Origin: Nocardia ninae NBRC 108245
Lineage (GTDB): Bacteria > Actinomycetota > Actinomycetes > Mycobacteriales > Mycobacteriaceae
NCBI RefSeq assembly: GCF_007990755.1
Contig: NZ_BJXA01000075.1
Location: 1-44,496 of the forward strand
Reading direction: 5' to 3'
DNA length: 44,496 bases
Shown here: positions 26,171-34,079 of the stretch, one piece after another
Layout of the letters: each line of letters begins with the position of its first letter
Numbering within the stretch: position 1 is the stretch's first letter
Made by a program: the position numbers and the translations under genes
The notes under the pieces: model-generated
The model's database searches: none
What the model was told of the DNA's origin: nothing
Seen by the model: the letters and a program-made list of their open reading frames with translations, nothing else

Positions 26171-27283
26171 ATGCCGCAAGAAGACAGAGTTCAGCAAAGA
26201 TGTCGAGCTTCGAGACCGTCGAGTGGTGGCTTCAAAAAGGAACTTTCTCCGGAGACGAAAGAAGCCGTCAAAGATATCCATAACAGCAGGGACAATTGGC
26301 ACGGTCCGCTCGGATTGTTGGCCGATTGGCTGGTCATCATCGGTTCGGCCGTAGTCGTGGTCCACTTCGATTATCAACCGTTGGTGTATCTGGCCGCGGT
26401 GATCATCATCGCGGGCAGGCAGCGTGCGCTGCGCAGCCTGATGCACGAGGCCAGCCACCTGAAACTCACCCGGCACGGGCCGGCCAACAAGTGGCTCGGG
26501 CGAGTGTTCATCGCATGGCCGATCTTCTCCGGATTGTCGGCGTACACCTGTGCGCATTGCGAACATCACCGTCACCTCTGGGACGATCGCCGCGATCCGA
26601 AATTGCTCGGCTATATGCGGCTCGGACTGGTGAATCCCCGCGATATGAAGCAATTCGTGCGCCGGCACCTGTTGAAGCCGCTCTTGATGACGCATGTGCC
26701 GTATCAGGTGACGGCGGATCTCATCGGACGGGACGAGGATCGTAAGGAAACTCGCCTTCGGTTCCTTTTCCTGATTGCGGTATCCGCAGCCTTCTTGGTG
26801 GCCGGCGCCGGTCTGGAATTCCTGCTGCTGTGGGTAGTCCCATACGTCACGTTCTATCAAATTCTGCGGTACTGGAGTGATATCGCCGATCACGCCGGAC
26901 TGCGGTCGGACAATCCATGGCAGGCGACGCGCAGTTGGGACGCGCCGTGGTTGGTCCGGCAATTCCTCGCACCGCACAATTCCAATTGGCATCTCGCACA
27001 TCACCTGTACCCGGCGGTCCCGCACTACCGGATTCGCCAGCTGCACGAGACCTTGCAGGCGACACCGTCCTACCAGGATGCCCACCACTGTGACGGTTTC
27101 CTGTTCGCCCGCAACCGGTGTCAACCCGCGGTCGTGCAGGACGTGCTCCAGCCGGAACGATTGGCCGAGATCCGGGCTCGTCATCCGCAGCTCTGCGAAC
27201 ATCGCCGCGAGATGATGGCGGGATGCGTGCAATCCTGCCCGGTGACGGCGCTGCGTCCAGCGGAACCGAGCGAAATCGTATGA
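26171..27283 (+). CDS. Membrane fatty-acid desaturase-like protein
   Basis: A protein of up to 370 residues with the three His clusters of membrane di-iron desaturases/hydroxylases: MHEASH (91-96), HCEHHRH (129-135) and HLAHHLY (274-280), plus His285. Four hydrophobic segments match (about 50-65, 70-85, 110-125, 197-225). Such enzymes desaturate or hydroxylate lipid chains. The first 25 residues are unlike desaturases and two other frames are open across them, so the true start may be further in or a small frameshift may exist. The C-terminal 60 residues carry five Cys (CDGF, CQP, LCEH, GCVQSCP). Its stop overlaps the exporter start (ATGA). Confidence 0.8.
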   Translation: MPQEDRVQQRCRASRPSSGGFKKELSPETKEAVKDIHNSRDNWHGPLGLLADWLVIIGSAVVVVHFDYQPLVYLAAVIIIAGRQRALRSLMHEASHLKLTRHGPANKWLGRVFIAWPIFSGLSAYTCAHCEHHRHLWDDRRDPKLLGYMRLGLVNPRDMKQFVRRHLLKPLLMTHVPYQVTADLIGRDEDRKETRLRFLFLIAVSAAFLVAGAGLEFLLLWVVPYVTFYQILRYWSDIADHAGLRSDNPWQATRSWDAPWLVRQFLAPHNSNWHLAHHLYPAVPHYRIRQLHETLQATPSYQDAHHCDGFLFARNRCQPAVVQDVLQPERLAEIRARHPQLCEHRREMMAGCVQSCPVTALRPAEPSEIV

Positions 27284-28191
27284 GCCTCAGTGTGTCCCGA
27301 GCCGCTGAGCAACGATCCGGTGCTTGGCTCGGGACGCTACTGGCCTTGGGTTCCAGCGTCGCGGTCGGCTCCGCGATCGCCGCGACGACGGCGCTGACCG
27401 AGTTCCCGATCATGACCGGGCAAGCCGTGCGGTACGGGATCGCCGCCGCGCTGATGTTCGCCCTCTTCTGGGGGCGGTTGCCTCGGGTGAGCACGGCGCA
27501 GCTCACCAGGATCGCAGTACTGGGGGCGACCGGGCTCGCCGGCTTCAATATCTGCCTGGTGCTTGCGCTGCAACGGGTCGATGCGGGTGTGGTCGGCGCA
27601 GTCGTCGGTGCGGTGCCGGTGGTGCTGGCCCTCGCAGGTCCGCTCATGGCTCGTCGCTCGCCGTCGATGCGGGCAGTGGTGGCCGCAGGCATCGTGACTA
27701 CGGGTGCGGTCATCGTGCAATGGTCCGGTGCCGCAGCCGATCCGGTCGGACTGCTCCTTGCCGCAGGTGCCCTGGCGGGCGAGTGCGCGTTCTCACTTGT
27801 CGCCATCCCGCTGGTGCGGGAGATCGGCGCGAAGGCTACGGCCACCTACGCCGCGACCGCAGGCGCGGTGATCTGCGGAATCGTCGCGGTACTGATCGAT
27901 GTGCCGACCGCCCGCCTGCCCACGATGGGCGAATCGGCGGCAATCCTCTATCTCGCCGTAGTGGCGTCGGCCGGTGCCTTCCTCCTGTGGTACGCGGCGC
28001 TGGATCGAATCCCGGTGGAAACCGCCGGTGCCTTCGCCGGGGTTGTGCCGGTGTGCGCGTTGGTCACCGGCGTACTGCTCGGCGTCTCGGAAAGCTCGCC
28101 ACTGCGTTTCGTCGGCGCGGGCATAGTCGGCGTCGGAGTGGTGCTCGCCGCCCGCGGGACCCGGCAGGTCAGCACGGCGGGGTCGCCCTAG
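27280..28191 (+). CDS. EamA/DMT-family transporter
   Basis: A 303-residue transporter with ten hydrophobic segments in two EamA halves (RYGIAAALMFALFWGRLPRV in the first; AAILYLAVVASAGAFLLWYA in the second). Conserved Gly/Pro positions are typical. It starts in the ATGA overlap with the desaturase gene (27280-27283), so it probably exports a product made with the desaturase's help. The TAG stop at 28189-28191 is directly followed, in the same frame, by 216 bp of an EspR-like coding remnant, which suggests a deletion junction right at the end of this gene. Confidence 0.9.
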   Translation: MSLSVSRAAEQRSGAWLGTLLALGSSVAVGSAIAATTALTEFPIMTGQAVRYGIAAALMFALFWGRLPRVSTAQLTRIAVLGATGLAGFNICLVLALQRVDAGVVGAVVGAVPVVLALAGPLMARRSPSMRAVVAAGIVTTGAVIVQWSGAAADPVGLLLAAGALAGECAFSLVAIPLVREIGAKATATYAATAGAVICGIVAVLIDVPTARLPTMGESAAILYLAVVASAGAFLLWYAALDRIPVETAGAFAGVVPVCALVTGVLLGVSESSPLRFVGAGIVGVGVVLAARGTRQVSTAGSP

Positions 28192-28407
28192 TTCTACAAC
28201 GACATCTACGCCGCCAGCATCGATCACGATCCGGTGCTGCTGTCCCGACTCCGAGCCGATGGGTTGCGGCGACTGTCGAGCCGCGCCTCCGACCTGTCGG
28301 TAGCGAACCAGAACCTGCCGACCTCCATGGCCGAGAAGCTCCGCGCGAGCGAAGGACTGCCCGAAATCGCGCCGGACGGAGCGAAATGGTGGAAGTCCAC
28401 GCGTTAG
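28192..28407 (+). pseudogene. Decapitated 3' remnant of an EspR-like gene
   Basis: Immediately after the exporter stop the frame stays open for 71 codons to the TAG at 28405-28407: FYNDIYAASIDHD, then RADGLRRLSSRASDLSVANQ, SMAEKLRASEGLPEIAPDG. This matches the C-terminal half of EspR-type regulators and is clearly paralogous to the intact N-half 300 bp downstream (YFYNDAYAAKIDRD, then YGLRRLSSRAFDL). There is no start codon or HTH left. Nucleotide divergence shows it is a separate paralogue, not a fresh copy. Confidence 0.75.
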
Positions 28408-28504
28408 CCACTGAACGCGGAAAGTTTGCTGAACCTCTAGCCCTGCTCGCGCGGGTGGACGATGATGGAGGTCGACATCGCAGCTCGAGTTCGAGGAATG
28501 GTCG

Positions 28505-29341
28505 ATGTATCGAGAAGACAACTACTTTGCCGCTCGCCTGAACATGTTGTTCGCCAGGGTACATCTGCCCGGGCGAAAGCCGCATACCAACGCCGAGGTC
28601 GCGGCCGCGCTGACGGCTTCGGGGCACCCGGTTTCGAAACCGTATATCTCGCAGTTACGTTCGGGGGTGCGGACCCATCCCTCCGACGAGACAGTTGCCG
28701 CGCTGGCGAAGTTCTTCAAGGTGCGGCCGGACTACTTTTACAACGATGCGTACGCCGCAAAGATTGATCGCGATCTGGAGTCGCGGGCACAGTTGGAAGG
28801 CTATGGGCTGCGCCGGCTGTCGAGTAGGGCGTTCGATCTCGCGGAGGGGGGATTCGGGGAGCCGAGGGTCTCGACGTTCGACGTCGCCTGCACCCGCGAG
28901 TTCGCGGCGGCGGCGACCGAAGTGTGGCGGGCCTGGGAGGACCCTGCGCACCTGACCCAGTGGTGGGGGCCAGCGGGTTGCACTGCACCGTTCGCGGACA
29001 TCGACTTCCGGGTTGGTGGCACATCGGTGGTCTGCCTGCGGGCGCCCGCGGAGTTCGATGGGCGCGGCAGGTACGTCACCATGACCTACCGCCGGATCGA
29101 GCCGATCAACCTGATCGAGTTCGATCTCGCGTGCACCGACGCGGCAGGGGGACACGCACCCCTGGCGGCCTATCGGACGCCGCCTCGGCGACACCTCGTC
29201 ACGTTGACCCCGGTCGCCAGTAAATGGACATCGATGACGGTCGCCCAGTTCGGCTACCCGGACGAGCAAGCGCGCGAGCAGGCGACCTCCAGATTGGCAC
29301 AGTCCCTGGACAGACTGACTGCCTTCCTCGAGCAGGGCTAG
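28505..29341 (+). CDS. EspR-like HTH fused to SRPBCC (AHSA1) domain
   Basis: A 278-residue two-domain protein. Residues 1-112 resemble the nucleoid-associated regulator EspR: FAARLNMLFARVHLPGRKPH, then SKPYISQLRSGVRTHPSDET and the FYNDAYAAKIDRDL helix. Residues 122-276 are an AHSA1/SRPBCC-type hydrophobic-ligand domain: FAAAATEVWRAWEDPAHL, TQWWGPAGCT and the closing ATSRLAQSLDRLTAFLE. The EspR dimerisation tail is largely replaced by the ligand domain. Start ATG at 28505, with GAGG eight bases upstream. No partner operon; converges on the propeller gene (stops three bases apart). Possibly a one-component, ligand-controlled regulator. Confidence 0.88.
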   Translation: MYREDNYFAARLNMLFARVHLPGRKPHTNAEVAAALTASGHPVSKPYISQLRSGVRTHPSDETVAALAKFFKVRPDYFYNDAYAAKIDRDLESRAQLEGYGLRRLSSRAFDLAEGGFGEPRVSTFDVACTREFAAAATEVWRAWEDPAHLTQWWGPAGCTAPFADIDFRVGGTSVVCLRAPAEFDGRGRYVTMTYRRIEPINLIEFDLACTDAAGGHAPLAAYRTPPRRHLVTLTPVASKWTSMTVAQFGYPDEQAREQATSRLAQSLDRLTAFLEQG

Positions 29342-29344
29342 GGC

Positions 29345-30721
29345 CTAGTCGAGGGGGCGTAGGCCGATCATGGTGTGTGAGTCGGTGTAGGTGTATGTGC
29401 CGCTGTTCTTTTCGGTGAGTTGGCCGCCGCCGGTGATGCCGGTCGGGGCGTCGGTGACAGCGCGGAAGGGGATGTCCCAGTCCGTGTTGCCGGTGTGGGG
29501 GTCGATTGCCCACAGTCCCTCAGCGTCGGAGAGGACGGCGACGCGGCCGTTCCAGGTGTGGACGGTGCCGACGCGGCCGGTAGTGGTCTTCCAAAGCTGG
29601 TGGCCGGTGCGGAGATCCACGCCGGTGGCGGTGGATGCGGTGTAGTTGAAGAGCACAGCGGTGTCTCCGAGGGTGGCGACTCGCAGCGTCGTGTCGTCGT
29701 GGGTGACCAGGTCGGGGTTGGTCCAGCGGACAGTGCCATCGCGGCGGTCATAGGCGGTGTCGGCCAGCAGGATGGGAATGGTGTCGTCGGTGGGGAGATC
29801 GACTTCGACATCCTGCACTGCCGGGTTGTCGGTGCTGGCGAGGATGCGGCCGGTGCGGTCCAGGATATCGGCGCCGGTGCGGCCGTTGCCGCCTTCGAGG
29901 CGGGACCCGGTGCGCACGACGAGAGCATCGAAAGTTGTACGGGTGTAGGGCCATCCGTACAGTTCGGCGGTCCAGGTCGGATTGCCGGTGCGCAGGTCGA
30001 AACCGGCGAGGTCTGCGCCGAGTTCGAACACGCCCTGGCCATGTGCGACGTCCAGGACTCGGCTGTTCATGTCCTCATACAAGGTGCCCATCGCGAAGGT
30101 GCGGGACCAGTGCGCTTTCGGGTCTGCGAGGGTGCCCGCGTGCACGCGCACGTCGTCGGATTCGACGTCGCCCTCCGCGACGTAGAGGCGATCGTGGTCG
30201 GCGGCGATGCCGAATGCGTACTTCCACTCGACTGGGGTGCGGGTGACGGCGCCGCTGTCGATGTCGAACCCGACCAGGGCGGGATTATCGTCCGACACGG
30301 AGGTGTAGCAGACGAGCTTGCCGTCGATCGGCATCTCGGCACAACCGCCCAGCTCGGCGGCGGGCGCGCGCCAGCGCATCGCACCGGTTCGCGCATCGAT
30401 GCCGTACATCTGCGGGTCGCGGAGCGACGACTCGCCCGGTGTGCCGATCACGGTGATCATCGTGTTTCCCGCGTCGATGAAACCGACACTGCCGTAGTCG
30501 TATTCGGTGCCGTCGACCGGGGTGTGGAACTTCGCGGACGCCTGGCCGGAGAGCTCGGCGGCGGTGATCGACCACGCGAGACCTGGTGCGGCAGCGTTGG
30601 TTCCGGTGATCTTGCGGATGCTGTCCTCGGGGTGCAGCAGCACCGCGACCGCGCCCGCGCAGGTGCCGACGGCGAGCACCGCGGCGAGCACCAGACCGCG
30701 CACACCTGGCGCCCATGCCAT
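29345..30721 (-). CDS. Membrane-anchored PQQ-type beta-propeller protein
   Basis: About 458 residues. An N-terminal hydrophobic segment (RGLVLAAVLAVGTCAGAVAV) anchors it or acts as signal. The rest is a beta-propeller of PQQ-like blades: MYGIDARTGAMRWRAP, GFDLRTGNPTWTAELYGW, GVDLRTGHQLWKTTTGR and WAIDPHTGNTDWDIPF. These repeats bind a partner or a wall component; there is no sign of dehydrogenase active-site residues. The ATG at 30721 overlaps the stop of the upstream gene (TGATG), so both are translated together and probably act as a pair outside the membrane. Confidence 0.83.
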   Translation of the reverse strand: MAWAPGVRGLVLAAVLAVGTCAGAVAVLLHPEDSIRKITGTNAAAPGLAWSITAAELSGQASAKFHTPVDGTEYDYGSVGFIDAGNTMITVIGTPGESSLRDPQMYGIDARTGAMRWRAPAAELGGCAEMPIDGKLVCYTSVSDDNPALVGFDIDSGAVTRTPVEWKYAFGIAADHDRLYVAEGDVESDDVRVHAGTLADPKAHWSRTFAMGTLYEDMNSRVLDVAHGQGVFELGADLAGFDLRTGNPTWTAELYGWPYTRTTFDALVVRTGSRLEGGNGRTGADILDRTGRILASTDNPAVQDVEVDLPTDDTIPILLADTAYDRRDGTVRWTNPDLVTHDDTTLRVATLGDTAVLFNYTASTATGVDLRTGHQLWKTTTGRVGTVHTWNGRVAVLSDAEGLWAIDPHTGNTDWDIPFRAVTDAPTGITGGGQLTEKNSGTYTYTDSHTMIGLRPLD

Positions 30722-32070
30722 CACTTCACCTCCAGATCGGGGGTCGACGCTATCGCCTCGAGTTGGGCGGCGCTGAGCAGTTCGGGTGCCGACTTCGCGG
30801 TGGAAGACACCTCAACCTCGGTGCCCGAGGGGCGTGTCACGACGACGGTCCGCGTCACCTGAGGTGAGTTCTCCCCGGTCGCCACGACGGAAGCATCAGG
30901 TTCCTGAGTCTCGATGACTGTCCCGTCCGGCAACGTCCGGGTGCTGGTCCGCGGGTCGCTTCTCGACGGCTGGGTGGATTCCGTTGGGCGCGTTGGTTCG
31001 ACGGTGATCACGATGCGCAGCTCCGACTGTTGCCCGGTGGCGGTGACGCGAACCGCCTGGCACACGCCGGGTCCGTACGAGTCCGGCCGCAGGGTGCCCA
31101 GCGGCCGGTCGAGGACGAGGCCGTCGAGCTGTATCCGCGACAGCACCGAATCCAGCCTGCGGGCAGTTGTCTCGTCGATCGGAGTAGACGCCTTTTTCGG
31201 CGTTGGCCAGTAGCGGCAGGGCAGGGGCGCGTCCGGCGTTCCTGGCGGAACCGGTGTGGTGACACGGACGCCGGGCGTAGTCGCCAGCGCGACCAGTTCA
31301 TCGATGGTCATCGGCACTTTTCCCGAGGGCGAGCCGGTGTCCGACGAGTCATCGGCGGACGCGTAAACCCTGCTGCCGTCGGGCGTGTAGGCGGTGGCGC
31401 TGCGGCGGAGCGTGCGTACGCCATCGGTTTCCGACCAGGTGTCGTGGGTGTCGACGGTCGTGCCGTCTGGGAGGATGCGGCGCGCATCGAGGTCGCCCGC
31501 CACGCACGCCGGGATCGGTTGGGTGGACTGATGGACCGAGACAAAGAGCGAGCCCGCCTTGCCCTCCCGCGACAGCTGCGCGTGCGCGGTCGTGGAACCA
31601 CCGAATCGCGCGGCGTCCGCCGGGTCTTCGGGGCTGAAGATCGGCTCGAAGACCAGCGAGTCGTCGAGGGACGCGAAGGTGAGAGCGACCCCGTCGGGCA
31701 GCGCGTCCAGCGCCGCCGCCGACATGGCGACGGCCTTGGGCCCGGAGAACCAGGGGTACGCCGGGTTGTCGTAACTGGGTCTTCCCCCCGAGACCATCGA
31801 GAACCCTTCGTTCTCGCCAGGTGGTTCGACCGTCGCACAGCCAGGAATCTGCGTCGGGTACGTGACGGGCGGAGTGCCGTAGGTGTGCTTCTTCTCCGGC
31901 TTCGGCTTGGTGGTGGTCACCGGTGCGGTCGTCAGTTCGTGTTCCGGATGGTGCAAGAGTCCGCCGACGATCACTCCCCCCGCCACGATCGACAGACAAA
32001 GCAGCCCTAGCGTCCACGCGGTGACGGCCCGCGACGGCTTGGCCGATGGCGTCTCGATGTCGTCCGACAC
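30721..32070 (-). CDS. Membrane-anchored protein with internal duplication
   Basis: A 449-residue protein of unknown function. One TM helix near residues 17-40 (TLGLLCLSIVAGGVIVGGLL) follows a short cytoplasmic part; the rest is extracytoplasmic, Thr/Pro-rich at first (TTAPVTTTKPKPEKKH). Two modules of roughly 200 residues repeat the pattern Cys, ...R(I/T)LPDGT..(D/E)T..., ending IDELVALATTPGVRV in the first and AAQLEAIASTPDLEVK in the second. GTG at 32070 is preceded by AGGGA at good spacing. Its stop overlaps the propeller gene start. Two Cys per module suggest disulfides. Confidence 0.75.
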   Translation of the reverse strand: MSDDIETPSAKPSRAVTAWTLGLLCLSIVAGGVIVGGLLHHPEHELTTAPVTTTKPKPEKKHTYGTPPVTYPTQIPGCATVEPPGENEGFSMVSGGRPSYDNPAYPWFSGPKAVAMSAAALDALPDGVALTFASLDDSLVFEPIFSPEDPADAARFGGSTTAHAQLSREGKAGSLFVSVHQSTQPIPACVAGDLDARRILPDGTTVDTHDTWSETDGVRTLRRSATAYTPDGSRVYASADDSSDTGSPSGKVPMTIDELVALATTPGVRVTTPVPPGTPDAPLPCRYWPTPKKASTPIDETTARRLDSVLSRIQLDGLVLDRPLGTLRPDSYGPGVCQAVRVTATGQQSELRIVITVEPTRPTESTQPSRSDPRTSTRTLPDGTVIETQEPDASVVATGENSPQVTRTVVVTRPSGTEVEVSSTAKSAPELLSAAQLEAIASTPDLEVK

Positions 32071-32154
32071 GATGTTCCCTCCCGATGTCGATAACACAGT
32101 ATTGGGCGGTCGCGGCGTAGGGTGTACGGGGGTGCGCTCGCCTGCCGAGATCTG

Positions 32155-32490
32155 TTATAGGACAACGGGATTACGGACACGGGCCGACCAGTAGATCGCG
32201 GTCGGCCCGTGTCCGCCGGCACCGACCGAAAGCCGCTGCCACGCCGAAGCGGCGAACTCAGCGACCAGCGCATCGGCTCGAGTGGTGCGCTCAGCGCGGG
32301 TGACGAGCTGATGGTCGCATCGTGGGGCCATCACGTAGAACACATCGCATTCCTCGAGCCAGTTACGCAGATAACCTGCTTGGCCGCAGGCTTCATCAGC
32401 GGTGAACCACGCGAAGGGCACCTGCGCGGCGGGCACCCGCTCGAGCATGGCGATCACCTGCCGGGCTTCATTCGCGACTACCTCGGGCGC
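32155..32490 (-). pseudogene. IS701-family transposase fragment
   Basis: A truncated DDE transposase frame. It reads EVVANEARQVIAMLERVPAA, VPFAWFTADEACGQ, then RADALVAEFAASAWQRLSVG and stops at VRNPVVL. The segments match the middle of IS701-type transposases (VPxAWVxGDExYG ... PAxAWQRLSAGxGAKG). The N-terminal DDE portion and the C-terminus are missing, and the catalytic Asp is present but the frame ends early. The remnant overlaps the 3' end of the molybdopterin gene by 23 bp, so the insertion or a later deletion may have set that gene's stop. Confidence 0.8.
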
Positions 32491-33130
32491 TCAGCGCGCG
32501 GATCGGGCCGATGAGTGTGCGGTAGAGGGGGCGCACGAAGCGGCCGGGGAGGTAGCGGTGCCGTTCCTCCTGCCAGACGCGCGCTCTGCGGTGGGCGGCG
32601 AGGGGTGACCAGCGTTCCGGATCCACGGGTTCGGTGGTGTGGAATTCGATGCGGCACAGGTGCTTTGTGTTGACGTAGCCGTACTGGTGCGGGCTGACCA
32701 GGCGGAGGGGAGCGCCGTGGTCCCCGTTCAACGGCTGTCCGTCGAGACGGTCGGCGATGAGCACGTCGGCGGCCAGCGCGTCCTCGAGCAAGACGATCGA
32801 CCGGAAGCCGTCGAGGCCTTCGAAGACCGCGTGGGTGATCGTCGCGCCGGACTGGAGCAGCGGTTCGATCCGGGTGCGGTAGAGGGGCTCGAACGCGGTT
32901 CCTTCCCAGCGCAGGCCGGTGGCCGACCATCCTGCGACACAGTGGAAGTCGGCATCGAGCTGTTGCCGCGGCATGCTCGCGAGTTCGGCCACCGACAGCG
33001 TGAGGGGCTCGGTCAGGGGGCCGCTGATCTCGATCGCGGGGTCGGCGGGGACCGGCGGCGGTGGGTGATGCAGATGGGTGCCGAAGCGCGGGAAGCCGTC
33101 GACGGCTCGTTGGCCCGGGGGGAGTGTCAT
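32468..33130 (-). CDS. Single-domain molybdopterin oxidoreductase (sulfite oxidase fold)
   Basis: A 220-residue protein made of only the Moco-binding domain of the sulfite oxidase family. The Mo-ligand Cys64 is in DADFHCVAGWSATGLRW, and the C-terminal region has PLRLVSPHQYGYVNTKHLCR. There is no signal peptide, no heme domain and no dimerisation domain, so it likely uses a separate electron-transfer partner, as in YedY-like proteins. Its last residues overlap the IS701 remnant. Divergent from an AraC gene; the inverted repeat TATAC-gacgct-GTATA (33145-33160) upstream may be a regulator site. Confidence 0.88.
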   Translation of the reverse strand: MTLPPGQRAVDGFPRFGTHLHHPPPPVPADPAIEISGPLTEPLTLSVAELASMPRQQLDADFHCVAGWSATGLRWEGTAFEPLYRTRIEPLLQSGATITHAVFEGLDGFRSIVLLEDALAADVLIADRLDGQPLNGDHGAPLRLVSPHQYGYVNTKHLCRIEFHTTEPVDPERWSPLAAHRRARVWQEERHRYLPGRFVRPLYRTLIGPIRALSARGSRE

Positions 33131-33144
33131 GTCGATCCTCGTTC

Positions 33145-33215
33145 TATACGACGCTGTATATGCGGGACGCGTTGGGCGCTATGAGTATTCTGGTCGATAC
33201 GCACCTATCGGTGCG
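33145..33215. promoter_or_regulatory. Two inverted repeats in the molybdo/AraC divergent gap
   Basis: TATAC-GACGCT-GTATA (33145-33160) lies 15 bp upstream of the molybdopterin gene start. CGCACC-TATC-GGTGCG (33200-33215) lies about 60 bp upstream of the AraC start. Both are perfect. Either could be the binding site of the AraC protein encoded next door. Confidence 0.45.
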
Positions 33216-33273
33216 CTGTGAGAAACCTAACGTGGGTGGAGCAGTTAGGGATTCATCGAAGGGGGACTAGGCT

Positions 33274-34005
33274 TTGTCGTGTTTCGGAGAAATGACTATC
33301 CGGCCCGGCGTGCTGTCCTATCGTGGCGGTTTGTCGCCGGCGAAGATGCATGCCCACCATTCGGTTCAGGTGCTCATTGCCCGCCGCGGTGAATTCATCG
33401 TTGCGGATGCCGATGCGACAATGGTCACCTGCCCGGCGGCGGTGATTCCCGCCGATGCCGCCCACGAAATGGTCCAGGGTGTAGTGGACGGCGAAATGGT
33501 GCAGCTGGCTGCCGAATCCGCCGATGGGATCGAATTGACCCGGACGGTGGCGCAACCCGCATCCGCCGAGGCATGGGCGGCCGCGGGAGCCACGCTGCTG
33601 GCCGGGCTCGGCGAAAACCATTGGTGGGCAGACGGATTGCCCTACGCGAAGCCGACCGCCGCCGCCATGCGGCACCCCGCGCTCACCGCGGCGGTGCGCC
33701 GGTTACCCGAACTCGTCGCGGCAGGCCCGGTCCGGTTGCGGGACGTGGCCGCCGCGGTCGGCGTGTCCGAAAGCCGACTCGGCCACCTGTTCTCGGCGGA
33801 GACCGGACTCCCGTTCCGCCCCTACGTCCGCTGGCTCCGCATGTCCCGCGCCATCGACCACATCGCCCTCGGCCACACCCTCACCGACGCCGCCCACGCC
33901 GCAGGCTTCTACGACGGCGCCCACTTCACCCGCGTCTGCACGAAAACCTTCGGCCTGTCCCCGGCAATTTTGATCAGCGAAATGACCTTCAGCGGGCATT
34001 CGTAG
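33274..34005 (+). CDS. AraC-family regulator with cupin-like domain
   Basis: A 243-residue AraC regulator. A cupin-like sensing domain is N-terminal (HAHHSVQVLIARRGEFIVAD); the DNA-binding domain is C-terminal (RLRDVAAAVGVSESRLGHLF, TLTDAAHAAGFYDGAHFTRV). TTG at 33274 has AGGGGGA seven to eight bases upstream; the ATG at 33292 is possible but its GGAG is too close. It diverges from the molybdopterin gene and may control it. Confidence 0.87.
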   Translation: MSCFGEMTIRPGVLSYRGGLSPAKMHAHHSVQVLIARRGEFIVADADATMVTCPAAVIPADAAHEMVQGVVDGEMVQLAAESADGIELTRTVAQPASAEAWAAAGATLLAGLGENHWWADGLPYAKPTAAAMRHPALTAAVRRLPELVAAGPVRLRDVAAAVGVSESRLGHLFSAETGLPFRPYVRWLRMSRAIDHIALGHTLTDAAHAAGFYDGAHFTRVCTKTFGLSPAILISEMTFSGHS

Positions 34006-34079
34006 CAGTTCGACCTCTCGCGCCGAGTCAGGGATGCGCCGTCCGCCGTCTCCGGCAACCAGGTTCGTGCCTCAGCTGG

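Noticed and set aside
29320-29360. Convergent terminator around the stops of the EspR fusion and propeller genes
   Set aside because: Only short and imperfect pairing (CCTCGA...TCGAGG) is present; not enough to call.
29420-30862. Forward open frame opposite the propeller gene
   Set aside because: Shadow composition (Gly/Val/Asp) with no homology; the reverse frame has clear repeat blades.
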